Of a stretch of DNA of 64,000 nucleotides, positions 1 to 10,578 are shown piece by piece (positions within the stretch are counted from its first letter, which is position 1; every line of letters starts with the position of its first letter). A program made the position numbers and the translations under genes. The notes under the pieces are model-generated. The model worked only from the letters and a program-made list of their open reading frames with translations. It did no database searches and was not told where the DNA came from. Origin of the DNA: Gari tellinella (Eukaryota > Mollusca > Bivalvia > Cardiida > Psammobiidae); the NCBI GenBank assembly GCA_922989275.2, contig OV277857.1:115620231-115684230 (forward strand), read 5' to 3'.

Positions 1-116
1 TTTATTTTAGCAGCAGACGATAATATTGTCTAGCACGCTTGATATAAATCTCTGAAAAGCCAAATGTTAAACTTGATAATAAACTTGAACCACCGGAATA
101 TAGTGTTGTTTCTCTC

Positions 117-255
117 CTGGTCCAAGGTTATAAAGCTTTTCATTTGAGTCTGACGTCGTTCTCAAGCATTTGATTGGCCTATGTTCCAATCTGACCAATC
201 CAATGATTGCGAAAAAACTCAACTCAACTCAAACGCTTTATAACCTTGGGGCAAG
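117..255. repeat. Palindromic MITE family H, copy 1
   Basis: Imperfect inverted repeat. The left end reads CTGGTCCAAGGTTATAAAG and the right end CTTTATAACCTTGG. Internal mirrored motifs are GATTGGCC and its near mirror CTGACCAATC. It is related to the segments at 43088-43242 and 54439-54583. It appears inserted into another inverted repeat whose halves, containing CAGCAGACGATAATATTG and TAATATCGTCTGCTG, flank it at about 10-30 and 270-288. Confidence 0.65.
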
Positions 256-369
256 GTCTTCAACACTTATAATATCGTCTGCTGTGAAATGGTTGTCTGC
301 AACGTTTGTCAAATTAAGACTTACGTGTTTTTTAAATTGAAGAAGCTGAACCCTTCCACTCTCACTGAC

Positions 370-604
370 GCCTTAACGCATCGTCTGCTGTTTTCTCAAA
401 GTTACATAATGGACTTTTTAACAGAAAAACCAAATGACGAGTGACAAATAGCTTGAATCCAGATCAGACGCCGTGATACGCGGCATCTGGATTCAAGCTG
501 CTTGCGAATGTAAGCCTATTTTTCCTCTCTAAAACGACTCCCTCCGAACAAGGCACACATTTTTTGTTTCCCATTGGGTGTCGTTGTGGAGAGGGAGTCC
601 TGTA
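370..604 (-). mobile_element. MITE family E, partial copy
   Basis: The right terminus GAGAGGGAGTCCTGTA matches the family E end, and the hairpin core (about 451-511, CCAGATCAGACGCCG with its mirror) is followed by the ACGACTCCCTCCGAACAA block typical of E. The left end is not recognisable, so the copy is truncated. The small reverse open frame here is repeat sequence, not a gene. Confidence 0.65.
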
Positions 605-779
605 TTTGAAAAAAGGTTCGTATCCTGATCGACACTGCATCTGACCAGAATACAACCTGTTTGACCCTCATTTCAAAACTTGTTAATTTAAAATGCTTTA
701 ATCTATATTTAAGGTTTAAAGGCAGTCGACATTTGTTAAAGCGAATGACGTCAAAGGAATATGTCTTTTAGTTTTTTAA

Positions 780-1030
780 TGGTATCCGTCTGCTTTACTT
801 TTTCACTATCAATGACGTCATGAAGCGCATTTAAATTGCAAAAAGTTTTGATCCTGATCAGATGCTGCGTTACAATGTACTGTTTGCCACTTGTTTTTAA
901 ATTATGTTGTACTGTCTTAAATCTAACTTTGAAATGACTTTACAGACAACAATATTGAAGTAGAAGACAATATGGCGGTAAAGGGGTAAAATCCTCACGA
1001 TAAATTTGATCGTTAAAGGGTAACAATAGT
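780..1030 (-). mobile_element. Degenerate TTAA MITE of family C type
   Basis: The stretch contains AATGACGTCATGAAGCGC, a half hairpin (GATCCTGATCAGATGCTGCG, about 849-868), the CAGACAACAATATTGAAG block seen in other C copies, and the end segment AGGGGTAAAATCCTCACG...CGTTAAAGGGTAA. The ends are eroded and no target duplication is visible. Confidence 0.45.
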
Positions 1031-1164
1031 GTCTCATTTTTCCAGAAATTTCGGTGTGAATTAGATATTTCAGGGGAAAGTTTAATATGAGTGTCAAATT
1101 GTGTAGATTTCTGTTTGAAATGCAAGAACCCTCTGTCCTGGACAGTGGAGACGAATATTATTGT

Positions 1165-1413
1165 TACAGTGGAGAAAACGTTATTCTTTACTGTTTAAAC
1201 GCAAACGAAACGCAAACGCAAAACACTATACTGTTGAAAATGGCATATTTTGTTAATTTCTAACTATCTTTTTAATCTGAGTAGAAAACAGTTTGGAGCC
1301 TGATCAGACGCCGGGTTACCCGGCGTACGATCTGGCTCAAAACTGTTTGAATTGATAATAATAGTTTAGCGTAAACGAGTTTATTGGGAAAGAATAACGT
1401 TTACACCACTGTA
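1165..1413 (+). mobile_element. MITE family A, copy 1
   Basis: The left end TACAGTGGAGAAAACG and right end ACCACTGTA are terminal inverted repeats. The GTTTAAACGCAAACGAAACG subterminal block and the GGAGCCTGATCAGACGCCGG / CCGGCG hairpin are present. Non-coding. The TA at both ends and the CAGTG tip suggest mobilisation by a Tc1/mariner-type transposase (inference). Confidence 0.8.
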
Positions 1414-1472
1414 TTCTTAACAATGATTTCCTGTATAATCGAAATTAAAATGTTGAACATTGCAGCTTTATC

Positions 1473-1726
1473 AGGTCTGCCATAAGTTGACATGAAAAAT
1501 CCTAAGATTTCCAAATTTGAATTTTTCAAGTGCGATTTTACGAATCGTACCTTTACCCTATAGCCTTTTTCTTGTTTTTTTTTACATGCGACTACTTAAA
1601 GCAGGCTGTAAGTAAAGCAGAATGCGCCTTAGGGCGCATTCTGCTTTACTTTCAGTCTGGTTAAAGATACCATGTAGTGGAAAAAAATCCGGAGATTTAG
1701 GAAAAATCCGGAGAAATGGCAGCCCT
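1473..1726. mobile_element. MITE family L, copy 1, with D-type hairpin core
   Basis: The outer ends AGGTCTGCCATAAGTTGA and CCGGAGAAATGGCAGCCCT are imperfect inverted repeats also found at 3674-3832. The centre (about 1597-1670) is a hairpin with GTAAAGCAGAATGCGCC and its mirror, the same core found in TTAA family D at 31589 and 56611. The core is therefore shared between unlike ends. Confidence 0.65.
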
Positions 1727-2625
1727 GGCTTTATTAATAATTCTAATCTGAGTAGCAAAAAGTTTGGAGAAATTTTACGACTGATCCGGTGTATGTTTTA
1801 TTATTCTTAATCACATAATTCACGTAAAGTTACGAATTGGATATTTTGACAGAATAAATATAGACAAGTGGCAAACAGTTTGAACGCGCGGCAGCTGATC
1901 TTGGTTCAAACTGTTTGCAGAAATATTTTAAGAATAATAATGTTCTCGCCCTCGGAACTACACACACACAATCTTTTCGATTTCATCGTTTTATTATTCG
2001 AATCAGAAACAATCAAGGTTATGGAACAATTATTCGAATCAGAAACATTTTCAGTAATCACATTAAGCATAAGTAATCAAGCCCAACGCTCGATTAAATT
2101 TGAAATCAAGGTTACGGAACACCAAAACCCGAGATGTTGTGGCAAAGTATTTTGCCTCAAAATGGCCTTTTGTCACTAGACGTTCACAATTAAGTGCTTT
2201 TGATTGAATACATATGTGCCAGAGAAAGGCATTCCTGTTATACTAGAAGTTGTTTATTTAGAATATTATGTAGGCTGAAGTGCTTTACTTTCAGCCTGCT
2301 TTAAAACTATTTATACCATGTACTAGGATATTTAAAATATTTCTTATGTTATATGTTCAAGGCGGTATAAAATGGAACTGCTTTCTTCAGTCGGATAAAC
2401 AAATCAAATGTGCTAAAAGGCTATTCTATTCGGGAAAGGGTTAAGGAAAGAATACAGTTCTTTTCCCTATTACACCGAAACCGTTTTGTAGACTGTTTAA
2501 CATGTGCGTGGTGTACATGGAAACAATTAAATATTTTTTATATTTCTGAATAAATTTGAACCCGAACTACAACAAGCAATACATGATAAAACCTACATAG
2601 AAGAAGAAGCATGATAAATCTTAGT

Positions 2626-2861
2626 TTAACTCTTTGAACCCTAGTCACGCATATATGCATCATTTGCAAACAGTGTACCTGTCATATGCAAACAGTGTAG
2701 ACCCTGATCAGAGGGCTCCTTAAGGAGCCCTCTGATCAGGGTCTACATTGTTTGTCATTTTGACATATTTTGTAAACATCAACCCTTAAAAGTAAAAAAT
2801 GGACTAGACTAAATTGAAACTTAGAACTGTCCATTTGAGGTTTCAGGGAGGAAAGGGTTAA
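2626..2861 (+). mobile_element. TTAA MITE family B, copy 1
   Basis: Bounded by TTAA on both sides (TTAACTCTTTGAACCC and GGGAGGAAAGGGTTAA). The central hairpin is ACCCTGATCAGAGGGCTCC / GGAGCCCTCTGATCAGGGT with a TTAA loop. The block AAGTAAAAAATGGACTAGAC is a family landmark. Non-coding. Confidence 0.8.
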
Positions 2862-2939
2862 ACGTGAAAGAATGATGCACTTCCTCCTCTATAAAACACT
2901 AAATCTAAAATATGGTACACACTGTGACAGCTCCTGTCC

Positions 2940-3440
2940 TACAGCTTTCCCTCTCTCCAACAACATCCAACGGGAGACAAACAACGTGCACGTTGTTTAG
3001 AAGGAGTCATTATAAGGAAGGAGATCGGCTTACATTTGCAAACAGAAGCATGAATCAAGATCAGACGCCGCGTAACGCGACGTCTGATCTGGATTCAAGC
3101 TGTTTGGCACTCGTCATAAAGCTTTTACTGTCAAAATGTCCATTATGTAACTTTGAGAAAAACAGAAGACGACAATTTTAAGCAGACGATATTGCAGCAA
3201 TATATGCGTAACGCAGCGTCTGATCTGGATGCAAGCTGTTTGACACTCGTTATGAAGTTTTTACTGTCAAAATGTCCATTATGTAACTTTGAGAAAAACA
3301 GAAGACGACAATTTTAAGCAGACGGCATTGCAGCAATAAAGGCGTTAGACAAGTTCTTTCCTGTTTAGGGAACTGCGGCAAGGGTCGTTATAAGGACGGA
3401 GTCGTTTTTGGGAGAGCCGTTATAGAGAGGGAGCTCTGTA
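2940..3440 (+). mobile_element. MITE family E with internal 136-bp duplication
   Basis: The ends TACAGCTTTCCCTCTCTCC and GAGAGGGAGCTCTGTA are terminal inverted repeats. The segment from 3071 to 3206 is repeated at 3207-3342 (half hairpin, then AAAATGTCCATTATGTAAC and GAAGACGACAATTTTAAGC), which makes this copy about 140 bp longer than the others. The 89-codon open frame starting at 2912 is repeat-derived. Confidence 0.8.
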
Positions 3441-3673
3441 ATATTATTATCAAGGTGTTAGTTCCTTGTTTCAGGTCCGTTGGCCAAGTCTGTCACGTGA
3501 TAAAGGTTCAAAACCCCTCATGAGGTATTCGGTTATCGACTAATGTTTTGTTTCCATGGTAACAATTCCCATGGGTGGTGTAAGTTCTGCTGTGGTGTCG
3601 GTGACGTTATTTTCTTGAATACCCACGCTCCCAAAAGTTCGTCGAGTCCTCAACTAAATTACAATAAACTTTC

Positions 3674-3832
3674 AGGGCTTCCATAAGTTGATATTGAAAA
3701 ATCCTAAGATTTCCATTTTTTCAGGCGCGTTTACTTAAAGTAGGTTGAAAGTAAAGCAGAATGCTTTAGGCAACCATCTGCTAGGATAATAATCAGAAGC
3801 TTTAGGAAAATATCCGGAGAAATGGAAGCCCT
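3674..3832. mobile_element. MITE family L, copy 2
   Basis: The ends AGGGCTTCCATAAGTTGATA and TATCCGGAGAAATGGAAGCCC are inverted repeats matching copy 1 at 1473-1726. It holds only half of the AAAGCAGAATGC hairpin core, so the centre has been partly deleted. Confidence 0.65.
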
Positions 3833-4310
3833 GAATTTTCTGTCTGTAACGGTGAGATACAGTTGAAACTCGATACTACCAACTCACTTAAGTCCAACTT
3901 TCCCGTATTTCAAAGTTAATACGAGTTTTAGCCACGTTTTAATTTTGAAACATGGGTTTGTTCGACTTATGCGATATTTAGTTAATAAATGTCAACTTAT
4001 AACATACGTTGACTTTTATTCAAATCTAGCTCGAAGTACTGAGTTTAGATTTGATACCTTTGAGAATTTAGACCTACTGAAAGTTCGGTCTTAATAAACA
4101 AATTACTGTACAGATGAGAAACGTAGTAAGTTATAGGATATTGAAAAGGCAAAGTTTATCAGAACCTGAAAATATCATAATTCAGTTTATCACAATGGCG
4201 TTCACTTGGAAAGAATAACGCACGGCGGAAAAACGCATTGTGTTAACAATTATCCTGCGATAATACTGTCTGCTTTGAAATTGTCGTTTTGAATTTTTTT
4301 CAAAATTAGG
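3833..4310. other. Unassigned AT-rich stretch
   Basis: No gene is seen. The stretch contains motifs (GAAACTCGATACTACC, CGTATTTCAAAGTTAATACG) resembling the decayed repeat flanking 15080-15200 and 55938-56130, but no clear ends could be set. Confidence 0.4.
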
Positions 4311-4545
4311 CTAGTAAAGAAACCTTAAGACGAGTGTCAAACAGTTTGGATCTAGATCAGACGCCGCGTTACGCGTCTGATCTGGATTCAAACTGTTTGC
4401 AAAAAAAAAGTTGCGATCAGCAGGCAAAGGGTTTAAATTATAATTTCTGTTGCAATCAGTATAGATTGGACACCGGACGATCAAGCGTCTGATCAGGCTC
4501 TCAAACTGTTTGAGACTCAGATAGAAATAATTCATTGGCATTTTT
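4311..4545 (-). mobile_element. Degenerate MITE with two hairpin cores
   Basis: The first core (4338-4400) reads CAAACAGTTTGGATCTAGAT...GACGCCGCGTTACGCGTC with one arm shortened. A second half core (CGTCTGATCAGGCTCTCAAA) follows at about 4479-4512. The surrounding ends are not recognisable. The reverse open frame over it is not a gene. Confidence 0.5.
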
Positions 4546-4734
4546 CAACAAGTCTTTTTCTTCACAATATTGCATTGAATTTTCGTTTGATTTCGTTGTA
4601 CATAATGGGAAAGCATATCTTGTCCACTGTATCTCTACCACTGTAATATTGCTGTCACGATTTGTTTCCCTTGCAAGGGTTATACTCATATGTTGGGGAT
4701 ATACAGCATAGATATATGCATTGGTAATATTTGC

Positions 4735-7700
4735 ATTGATAATATATATTCCATTAATAATGTTGTAAATGATTTCACCGATATTGTAAGGCAGGTGGCA
4801 GACCCTTTATTTTGTAAAGTGATTCGACAAAACAATTATCACAGTTTTAACGAAATTTCTAATCGAAATAAGGAATGGTTCGACAGAGAATGTAATGAGG
4901 CAAAACTTTTATATCAGGAGGCACAGCGGCTATTTAATAGATGTGGATCGGACCAAAAATAGGCAACTGTTCTGTTTACGTAAAAAGAAGTATAAAGACC
5001 TTATCCAGAAGAAAAGACGACAACATAAGCAAGCAAAAACTCTTGAGTGAAATTGAAAAGCTACGTTTTTCGAAGCCTAAAGAGTTTTGGCGTTTTTTCA
5101 AAAAAAATCAAAAATATCTGTTAATGACATATCTTTGGATGAATTCTATGAATACTTCTCAAATTTAAGTAATGATATTAGGCAGGGACAACATGATGAA
5201 GCGGAACAGTTTGCTGCTCAGCATAATTTTGGTTATGATACTGATGATGATAATGTTTATGATGATGCTGATGATGATGAATTTATTAATGTTAGTGATA
5301 ATGATTCAACTTAGGTGGAGATGGTGATGGTGATGGTGATGGTGGTGGCCATGATTATGATGATCATTTTCATGAACGTCTTCATCATCATCGTCATCAT
5401 CGACGGCAGTATCATCATCAACATCCTAGTAATAGTTACAATGAGGATTATCGTATAGGTTTAGATGATAATAATGATATTTATGAATGTGTTGGTGCTG
5501 CCACGGGTGCTGATGGTGATGATGATGATGATAATCATCATAGTCACCTTGAGCGACCGCGGGTACACCAGCAACATCATGGTGATGGTCTTGATAATGT
5601 TGATTTTAATAATGATGATAACTTTGCTTTTGATGATTATAATTCTATGCAATATTATGTTGATGCTGCTACGGGTGTGGATGATGCTGATGATGATGAT
5701 AATCGTCATCAGCATCGTGGACAACCGTGGATGCATCGACATCATCATCAACACAACAATGACAATGTTGTTTTGTCTACTGTGTATGGAGTGGATGGTG
5801 ATGAAATTGATGTTGCTGATAGCGATGCTGGGGATGATGATGGCGATAACCATCATCACCGCCAGCATCAGCAGCGGCATCGCCATCATAATTATGAAAA
5901 TAAACATAATAAAAAGCACGGTAATAATGGTGATGAGTTTATATTTGTTGATAATGATATTGTTAACAATACACATGTTGATGATGTTGGTGCGGATGAT
6001 GGCGGGGACGGTTATCAGTTTCACCGTCATCGTCATCATCAGCAACAACATCAACACCACGGTGATGATGATGATGTTAGGGACGGTAGGAGTTATTTCA
6101 ATGCAGCTGATTTTGATGTTGATGGTGATGATGATCGATATGATCATCAACATCAACAACAGCAACAGCATCATGGTAACGATAATGAATACTTTAATAC
6201 TTATAATGATATGTTGAATAGTAAAATTACCGTTGATGAAATTATGAAAGTTGTTAAATCGTTGAAAAGGGAACAATCAGGTGGAAATGACTTTTTAATT
6301 AATGAATCTTTCATCGAAAGTGTTGATATTATTGCCTTACATCTATGTGATATATTTAATGCAATTTTAGACAGTGGTCAATTTCCAGATAAATGGACGG
6401 AGGGGGTTATTATACCGATACACAAAAAAGGGATTTAAACTGACGTAAACAACTATCGAGGAATCACGCTCGTCAGCTGTTCGTCGAAGATTTTTACGTC
6501 CGTTCTGAATAGGCGCATTGTTAATTACTGTGAATACAATAACATTATATCAGACGCTCAATTTGGGTTTAGAAAGTGTAAGTCCACGGTGGATGCATTA
6601 TTGTTTTTACATACGATCGTTCAAATGTATTGAAATGATAATAAACGACTTTATTGTGCATTTGTTGATTTTAAAAAAGCTTTTGACAGTGTTTATCGGA
6701 ATGGGTTGTGGCTAAAATTGTATTAAAAAGGTATTAACGGGAAAGTATTGAGGGTTGTAAAAAACATGTACAATAAAGTCAAATCATGCGTAAGGGCGTG
6801 TAATGATTACTCGGAGTGTTTCGAATATGCCGTTGGATTACGACAAGGGGAGATAATTTCCCCGATAATGTTTTCTCTCTACCTCGAGGACTTAGAGTTA
6901 TTTTTACAAGATAATGTACATTCAGGATTGAGAATTGATGATAATGTATTGATATTATTATTGTTTGCAGACGACATGGTTATTCTTGGTGACTCGCCGG
7001 AAGATTTGAAAAATAGTCTTAATCTTTTACATACATATTGTAATAAATGGAGTTTAGAAGTAAACACTGATAAAACTAAGGTGATGGTATTTAGAAAAAG
7101 AGGTCGGCTAGCTCAAAATATTACATTTAATATAGATGGAAAATATTTAGATATAGTTAATGATTTTAATTACCTGGGAACTGTTTTTACTTACACCGGA
7201 ACTTTTGCACGTAATCAGGAACACTTGGTTGGTTAAGCTTTGAAAGTTTTACACGTGGTGCTGATTAAATGTAAGAAGTTTAATTTGAAACCGAAAATAC
7301 TATGTCAACTGTTTGATTCCTTTGTTGGTTCGATCTTAGGGTATGCATCTGAAATTTGGGGTTACAGTAAATCGAAAGAAATAGAAAGAATACATCTAAA
7401 ATTCTGCAAGACAATTCTGAATGTTACAACTAGTACAGCAACTGTTGGTGTTTATGGGGAACTCGGTGGACACCCTTTGTATATATCTCGTTATGTAAGC
7501 ATATTGAAATACTGGTTTACATTGCTCAAAACGGATAATATTATTTTACAAACTATGTATAAATTGGCTTTGGAAGAATGTTTGAATGGAAGAAAAAGTT
7601 GGTTGTCTAGTGTGAAAGAATTATTATGCCGGAACCTATTTGCATATGCATGGGATCAACAATATATATTAAATGAAAATACTTTCATTAATATATTCAA

Positions 7701-8145
7701 ACAACGTTTAATTGATAATTTTTACCAAAGTTGGTATTTAGACAAAGATAAAAGTGAAGTATTACAGTTATATAGTAATGTTAAAGAGGTTTTTGGTTAC
7801 GAAACATACTTAGATATATTGCCATATGATTTAAGGAATTATATTTGTAAAATTAGACTGTCTGCGCATTCTCTGCATATACAAACCGGTCGCTATGGAA
7901 GAAATAGAATCCCAAGGGCTGAGAGGTACTGTGTGTATTGCAGAAATACAGAAATAGAAGATGAATACCATTTTATCATTAAATGTCCATGTTTTTTAGA
8001 CTTCAGAAAGAAATATATAAAGACATATTACTATGTTAGACCTAGCATGTTTAAATTTGTAGAAATGCTCAAAACTGACGATTATAACACTTTATTCAAT
8101 CTTGCTAAATATCTTAAAGCTGCTTTCTCTTTTCGTTGTCCATAG
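4735..8145 (+). pseudogene. Reverse transcriptase ORF2-like protein, inactivated
   Basis: Once encoded the polyprotein that copies LINE RNA into DNA at the target site. The 5' part shifts frame several times: frame 1 to about 4940 (EWFDREC), frame 2 to 5047 (DRTKNRQLFCLRKKKYKDLI), frame 3 to about 5110 (FSKPKEFWRFF), frame 2 to 5314 (DEFYEYFSN), then frame 1 to the end. From 5314 to 8145 the frame never shifts but has in-frame stops at 6436, 6631, 6724 and 7234. Landmarks: TVDEIMKVVKSLKREQSGG (about 6230), NNYRGITLVSC (about 6448), DAQFGFRK (about 6553), DFKKAFDSVYRNGLW (6667-6711), GLRQGEIISPIMFSLYLEDL (about 6835-6894), catalytic FADD (6964-6975), NYLGTVF (about 7169), and a C-terminal CVYCR...HFIIKCPCF zinc-binding-like motif (about 7930-7995). 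The two catalytic Asp of FADD are intact. The TAA/TGA pattern without frameshifts suggests a moderately young dead copy. Confidence 0.88.
5240..6177 (+). repeat. Asp/His-rich trinucleotide insertion inside the LINE reverse transcriptase
   Basis: A ~0.94-kb tract of imperfect GAT/GGT and CAT/CAA triplets lies between the conserved linker and the TVDEI start of the reverse transcriptase domain. Apart from one shift at 5302-5314 it stays open in the reverse transcriptase frame and would encode alternating acidic (D, DG) and His/Gln/Arg-rich blocks. A higher-order repeat is visible: VGAATGADGDDDDDN (from 5491) recurs as VDAATGVDDADDDDN (from 5659), 168 nt apart. GAT and CAT runs are reverse complements, so the DNA can fold. 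Open frames in frame 2 and on the reverse strand (5461-6276) arise only from the triplet composition. Confidence 0.85.
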
Positions 8146-8329
8146 CTTGACTCATAACACGTTATTCATCCTCTGTTTGCTTAGCACTACTTAATTTAAC
8201 GTGACTGTTTCATTGTTATATGCTATAGATTATATTACATGTATATATGATGATGTACTATGTACAAGTCAATAAAATATATGTTCTGTTCTATATTTAC
8301 GATTACTAGAAAATAAGGCAAGACAAAAG

Positions 8330-8520
8330 TACAGTAGAGAAGACCATATTCTTTCCCGTTTAAACGAAAAGAAAAGCGGACAGCGACCAATTAAAATGTA
8401 GAAATGGCAACTTTTAAAGATGTTAACGATTCTTTTTATTCTGAAGGGAAAACAGTTTGAAATATGACTAGACACCAGGCCCCCGCTTTCTGGCCTGGTT
8501 TCCTAACTGTTTGCAATGGA
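8330..8520 (+). mobile_element. MITE family A, 3'-truncated
   Basis: The left end TACAGTAGAGAAGACC is followed by TTCTTTCCCGTTTAAACG and an AAAATGTAGAAATGGCAAC block as in family A. The core hairpin at 8452-8514 is divergent (ACCAGGCCCCCGC...GGCCTGGT). The right terminus is missing. Confidence 0.65.
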
Positions 8521-8724
8521 TACATGTATATATAATGATTTAAGAAAATGGTTTATACGTAAACGTCTTCAATAGGCCAAGTGTTTTTAAATTTGTACAA
8601 TTAATTGTAATATTTGTTTACATAAAACTTTTGAATCTTGAAACTTAAATCTATATAGGCAATTTTAGCATAAACTCGTGCATTGGATAAGGTTAATCAT
8701 CATCGCGCTAAACGCGACTTGGCT

Positions 8725-9060
8725 AATATTTGCAAACAGTTTAACGCGACGTCTGATCTGGATATAAGCTGTTGCCACTCATATTAATATTTTATTAAGT
8801 ATAAGAATATTAAAATTTAAGCAAAAGACGTTTTTGCATTGGATATATTTTAAGCAGGCGACATTTCAGCAGGATATGGTTTACATCTCCCCCACTGTAG
8901 AGTACAGTGGAGAAATATAATTTTCTTCGTTTGAGTTTATGAATTAGAAGTAAATTAATTCCCCTTTGAATGTATACCACTCCGCTAGGTAGCGTCATGT
9001 GCAAGTGCACGAGGTGTTCGTGCCTGTTTAGGCTATTGTAAGTCATTCAGCTTTGGGCAG
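8725..9060. other. Eroded MITE fragments
   Basis: A half hairpin core (AACGCGACGTCTGATCTGG, about 8743) and a GTAGAGTACAGTGGAG terminus at about 8896, where two A-type ends meet, are visible. The remainder shows no gene. Confidence 0.4.
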
Positions 9061-9373
9061 TCGATGAGAACGAGTTCAGGCATCAGAGATGTTGAGAGAA
9101 GATGTTCAGGGCAATAATGTTAACGTTAGCACCGACGGAAGAAGTTGCGGACAGATAAAGTTACATGTATTGTAAAGATAAGTATAAATTTGACTGTAAT
9201 TCTTTTTATACAAGGCTATTAGTAGTACGAGTAAGGGAAGAAACATACTTATTCTTGTAAGGGGCAAATTAAGACAATATAGGAATTTTGGGAGAAAATT
9301 AAGTGCAAACAGTCTTATTATATAAGTTTATAGAATTTGTGCTATAAAGCCCATTTTAATATTTACCACTAAG

Positions 9374-9667
9374 TCATTTATAAAAAAAAAATCTGCGCAT
9401 GAGGAGGCAGCATTTGTTTCGGAAGCCGTCATAAATTGGGTGGGCAGATTTGTTATAGAAGAACGTAAAACTCCTTGCTTTGTTGTAAATATGTTGCAAT
9501 ATAGCTGTGAGAAGTTCGAGAATAAAGAAAGGCGTATTATTGACATTTGTGTCGTAAACAAACATGTGAGCAGTCCGCGAAGTATTGAGATATTAAGGCA
9601 GCATCAGCTTTTTGCAAAAAGGTTCATGATAAAGTTTGGTTTATATAGCGCCTGTTATTTTTTGTAG
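9374..9667 (+). CDS. Short open frame of unknown nature
   Basis: A reading frame running from before 9440 through 9667 could encode a charged peptide (SAHEEAAFVSEAVINW, then VGRFVIEERKTPCF and DICVVNKHVSSPRSIEI). It lacks repeat-like composition and no MITE overlaps it, so it could be a gene fragment or an exon of an unseen gene. No family is recognised, no splice context was established, and the A-run before it may break the frame. Treat as a weak candidate. Confidence 0.2.
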   Translation, partial: SFIKKKSAHEEAAFVSEAVINWVGRFVIEERKTPCFVVNMLQYSCEKFENKERRIIDICVVNKHVSSPRSIEILRQHQLFAKRFMIKFGLYSACYFL

Positions 9668-10578
9668 ACTTTTAAATACTTTTCCTCAGTCCATTGATGG
9701 ACTACCCCCCATTGTCTCGATAGTGTGAGAATTTAACTGTTAAAGCATGCATCACAAGCTATACCAATCTCAGTTTACCTGGTGAGGCCAAGATTATTCT
9801 CGTGCTCTAGTGATTTTCAATTGTTTTTTCTAACCAAACTATTAGATATAAAGGTAGGGTCTCACATGAGAGGCTCCAATGGTTCTTTGTTACCTACATG
9901 TCCTCAAGACCCATGCTTTTTGCAAGGAAATTGTCTGTCAAAGCGTTATGATCGAAAGGTCGGCAGGAGATGTCTTTAAGTCGCATACCTATAGAGGTTT
10001 TTGTTTTTCAAGGACAGATGGTAGAAATATTATTAGAAACTTTAATTTTCTTAGTGTTCATTTTGGCATGTTTTGTATGCACAAAATCAATACTTTTGGA
10101 GCGCAGAAGGTAAGCTCATTTCAATGTATTTTGATGCGGCCCTGATTAATGAGTTTGAATAGATCGATTTCTATTCTCGAGTCTCAGCTCTCCAAGGTCA
10201 ATTCTACTACATGTATTGTTGATATGTTGAGTATGATCAAAGATCACAGGCGTGTATCCTATCCGTGAGAAAACTGGCTAGTCTAGTGGGTCAGATTATC
10301 CGATGTCTATTGTACTAAGTAACGTGTCAGATTATTACACGTTGTTTTCTGTATACATTTGTATAGGCATTTTAAAGGCGTGCACTTGGGGTCGTATATA
10401 ACGGGCTTTGAAGAAAGAATAGGTTTACGTTTTAGGCAGAAGCACTTAGGTAGTTTCAACAGCAAAATTCTTTGACAAATAAATACTTAAATTAGTTTAT
10501 TCTGGCGCAAGCTGTTCTGGATATTCAGGATATGGAGAAGTGATTTAACACTAAATGTGAAAATGGTAAAGGCAGTTC
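9668..10578. other. No gene or clear repeat seen
   Basis: An unassigned AT-rich stretch with only short open frames (65-88 codons, including one at 9879-10145) that match no family I know. Confidence 0.4.

Larger units (their letters stand above)
4735..8292 (+). mobile_element. Non-LTR retrotransposon (LINE), 5'-truncated, decayed
   Basis: The element lacks any visible endonuclease region and starts inside the linker before the reverse transcriptase. Downstream it carries a reverse transcriptase with its FADD motif and a C-terminal Cys/His region. After the stop at 8145 comes a ~125-bp tail with an AATAAA signal (about 8271) and a short TGTTCTGTTCT terminal repeat ending near 8292, where a family A MITE soon begins. 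Such short 3' tandem ends and 5' truncation are usual for LINEs of the CR1/L2/jockey group; the exact clade is not determined. Confidence 0.85.

Noticed and set aside
1868..2179. 103-codon open frame
   Set aside because: It begins in a hairpin core fragment (GCAAACAGTTTGAACGCGCG) and contains a local duplication (ATTCGAATCAGAAAC); no protein family recognised.
5461..6276. 271-codon reverse-strand frame and 250-codon frame 2
   Set aside because: Both are hydrophobic I/M/T or I/M/L strings produced by reading the GAT/CAT triplets in the wrong frame; only frame 1 joins to the reverse transcriptase.
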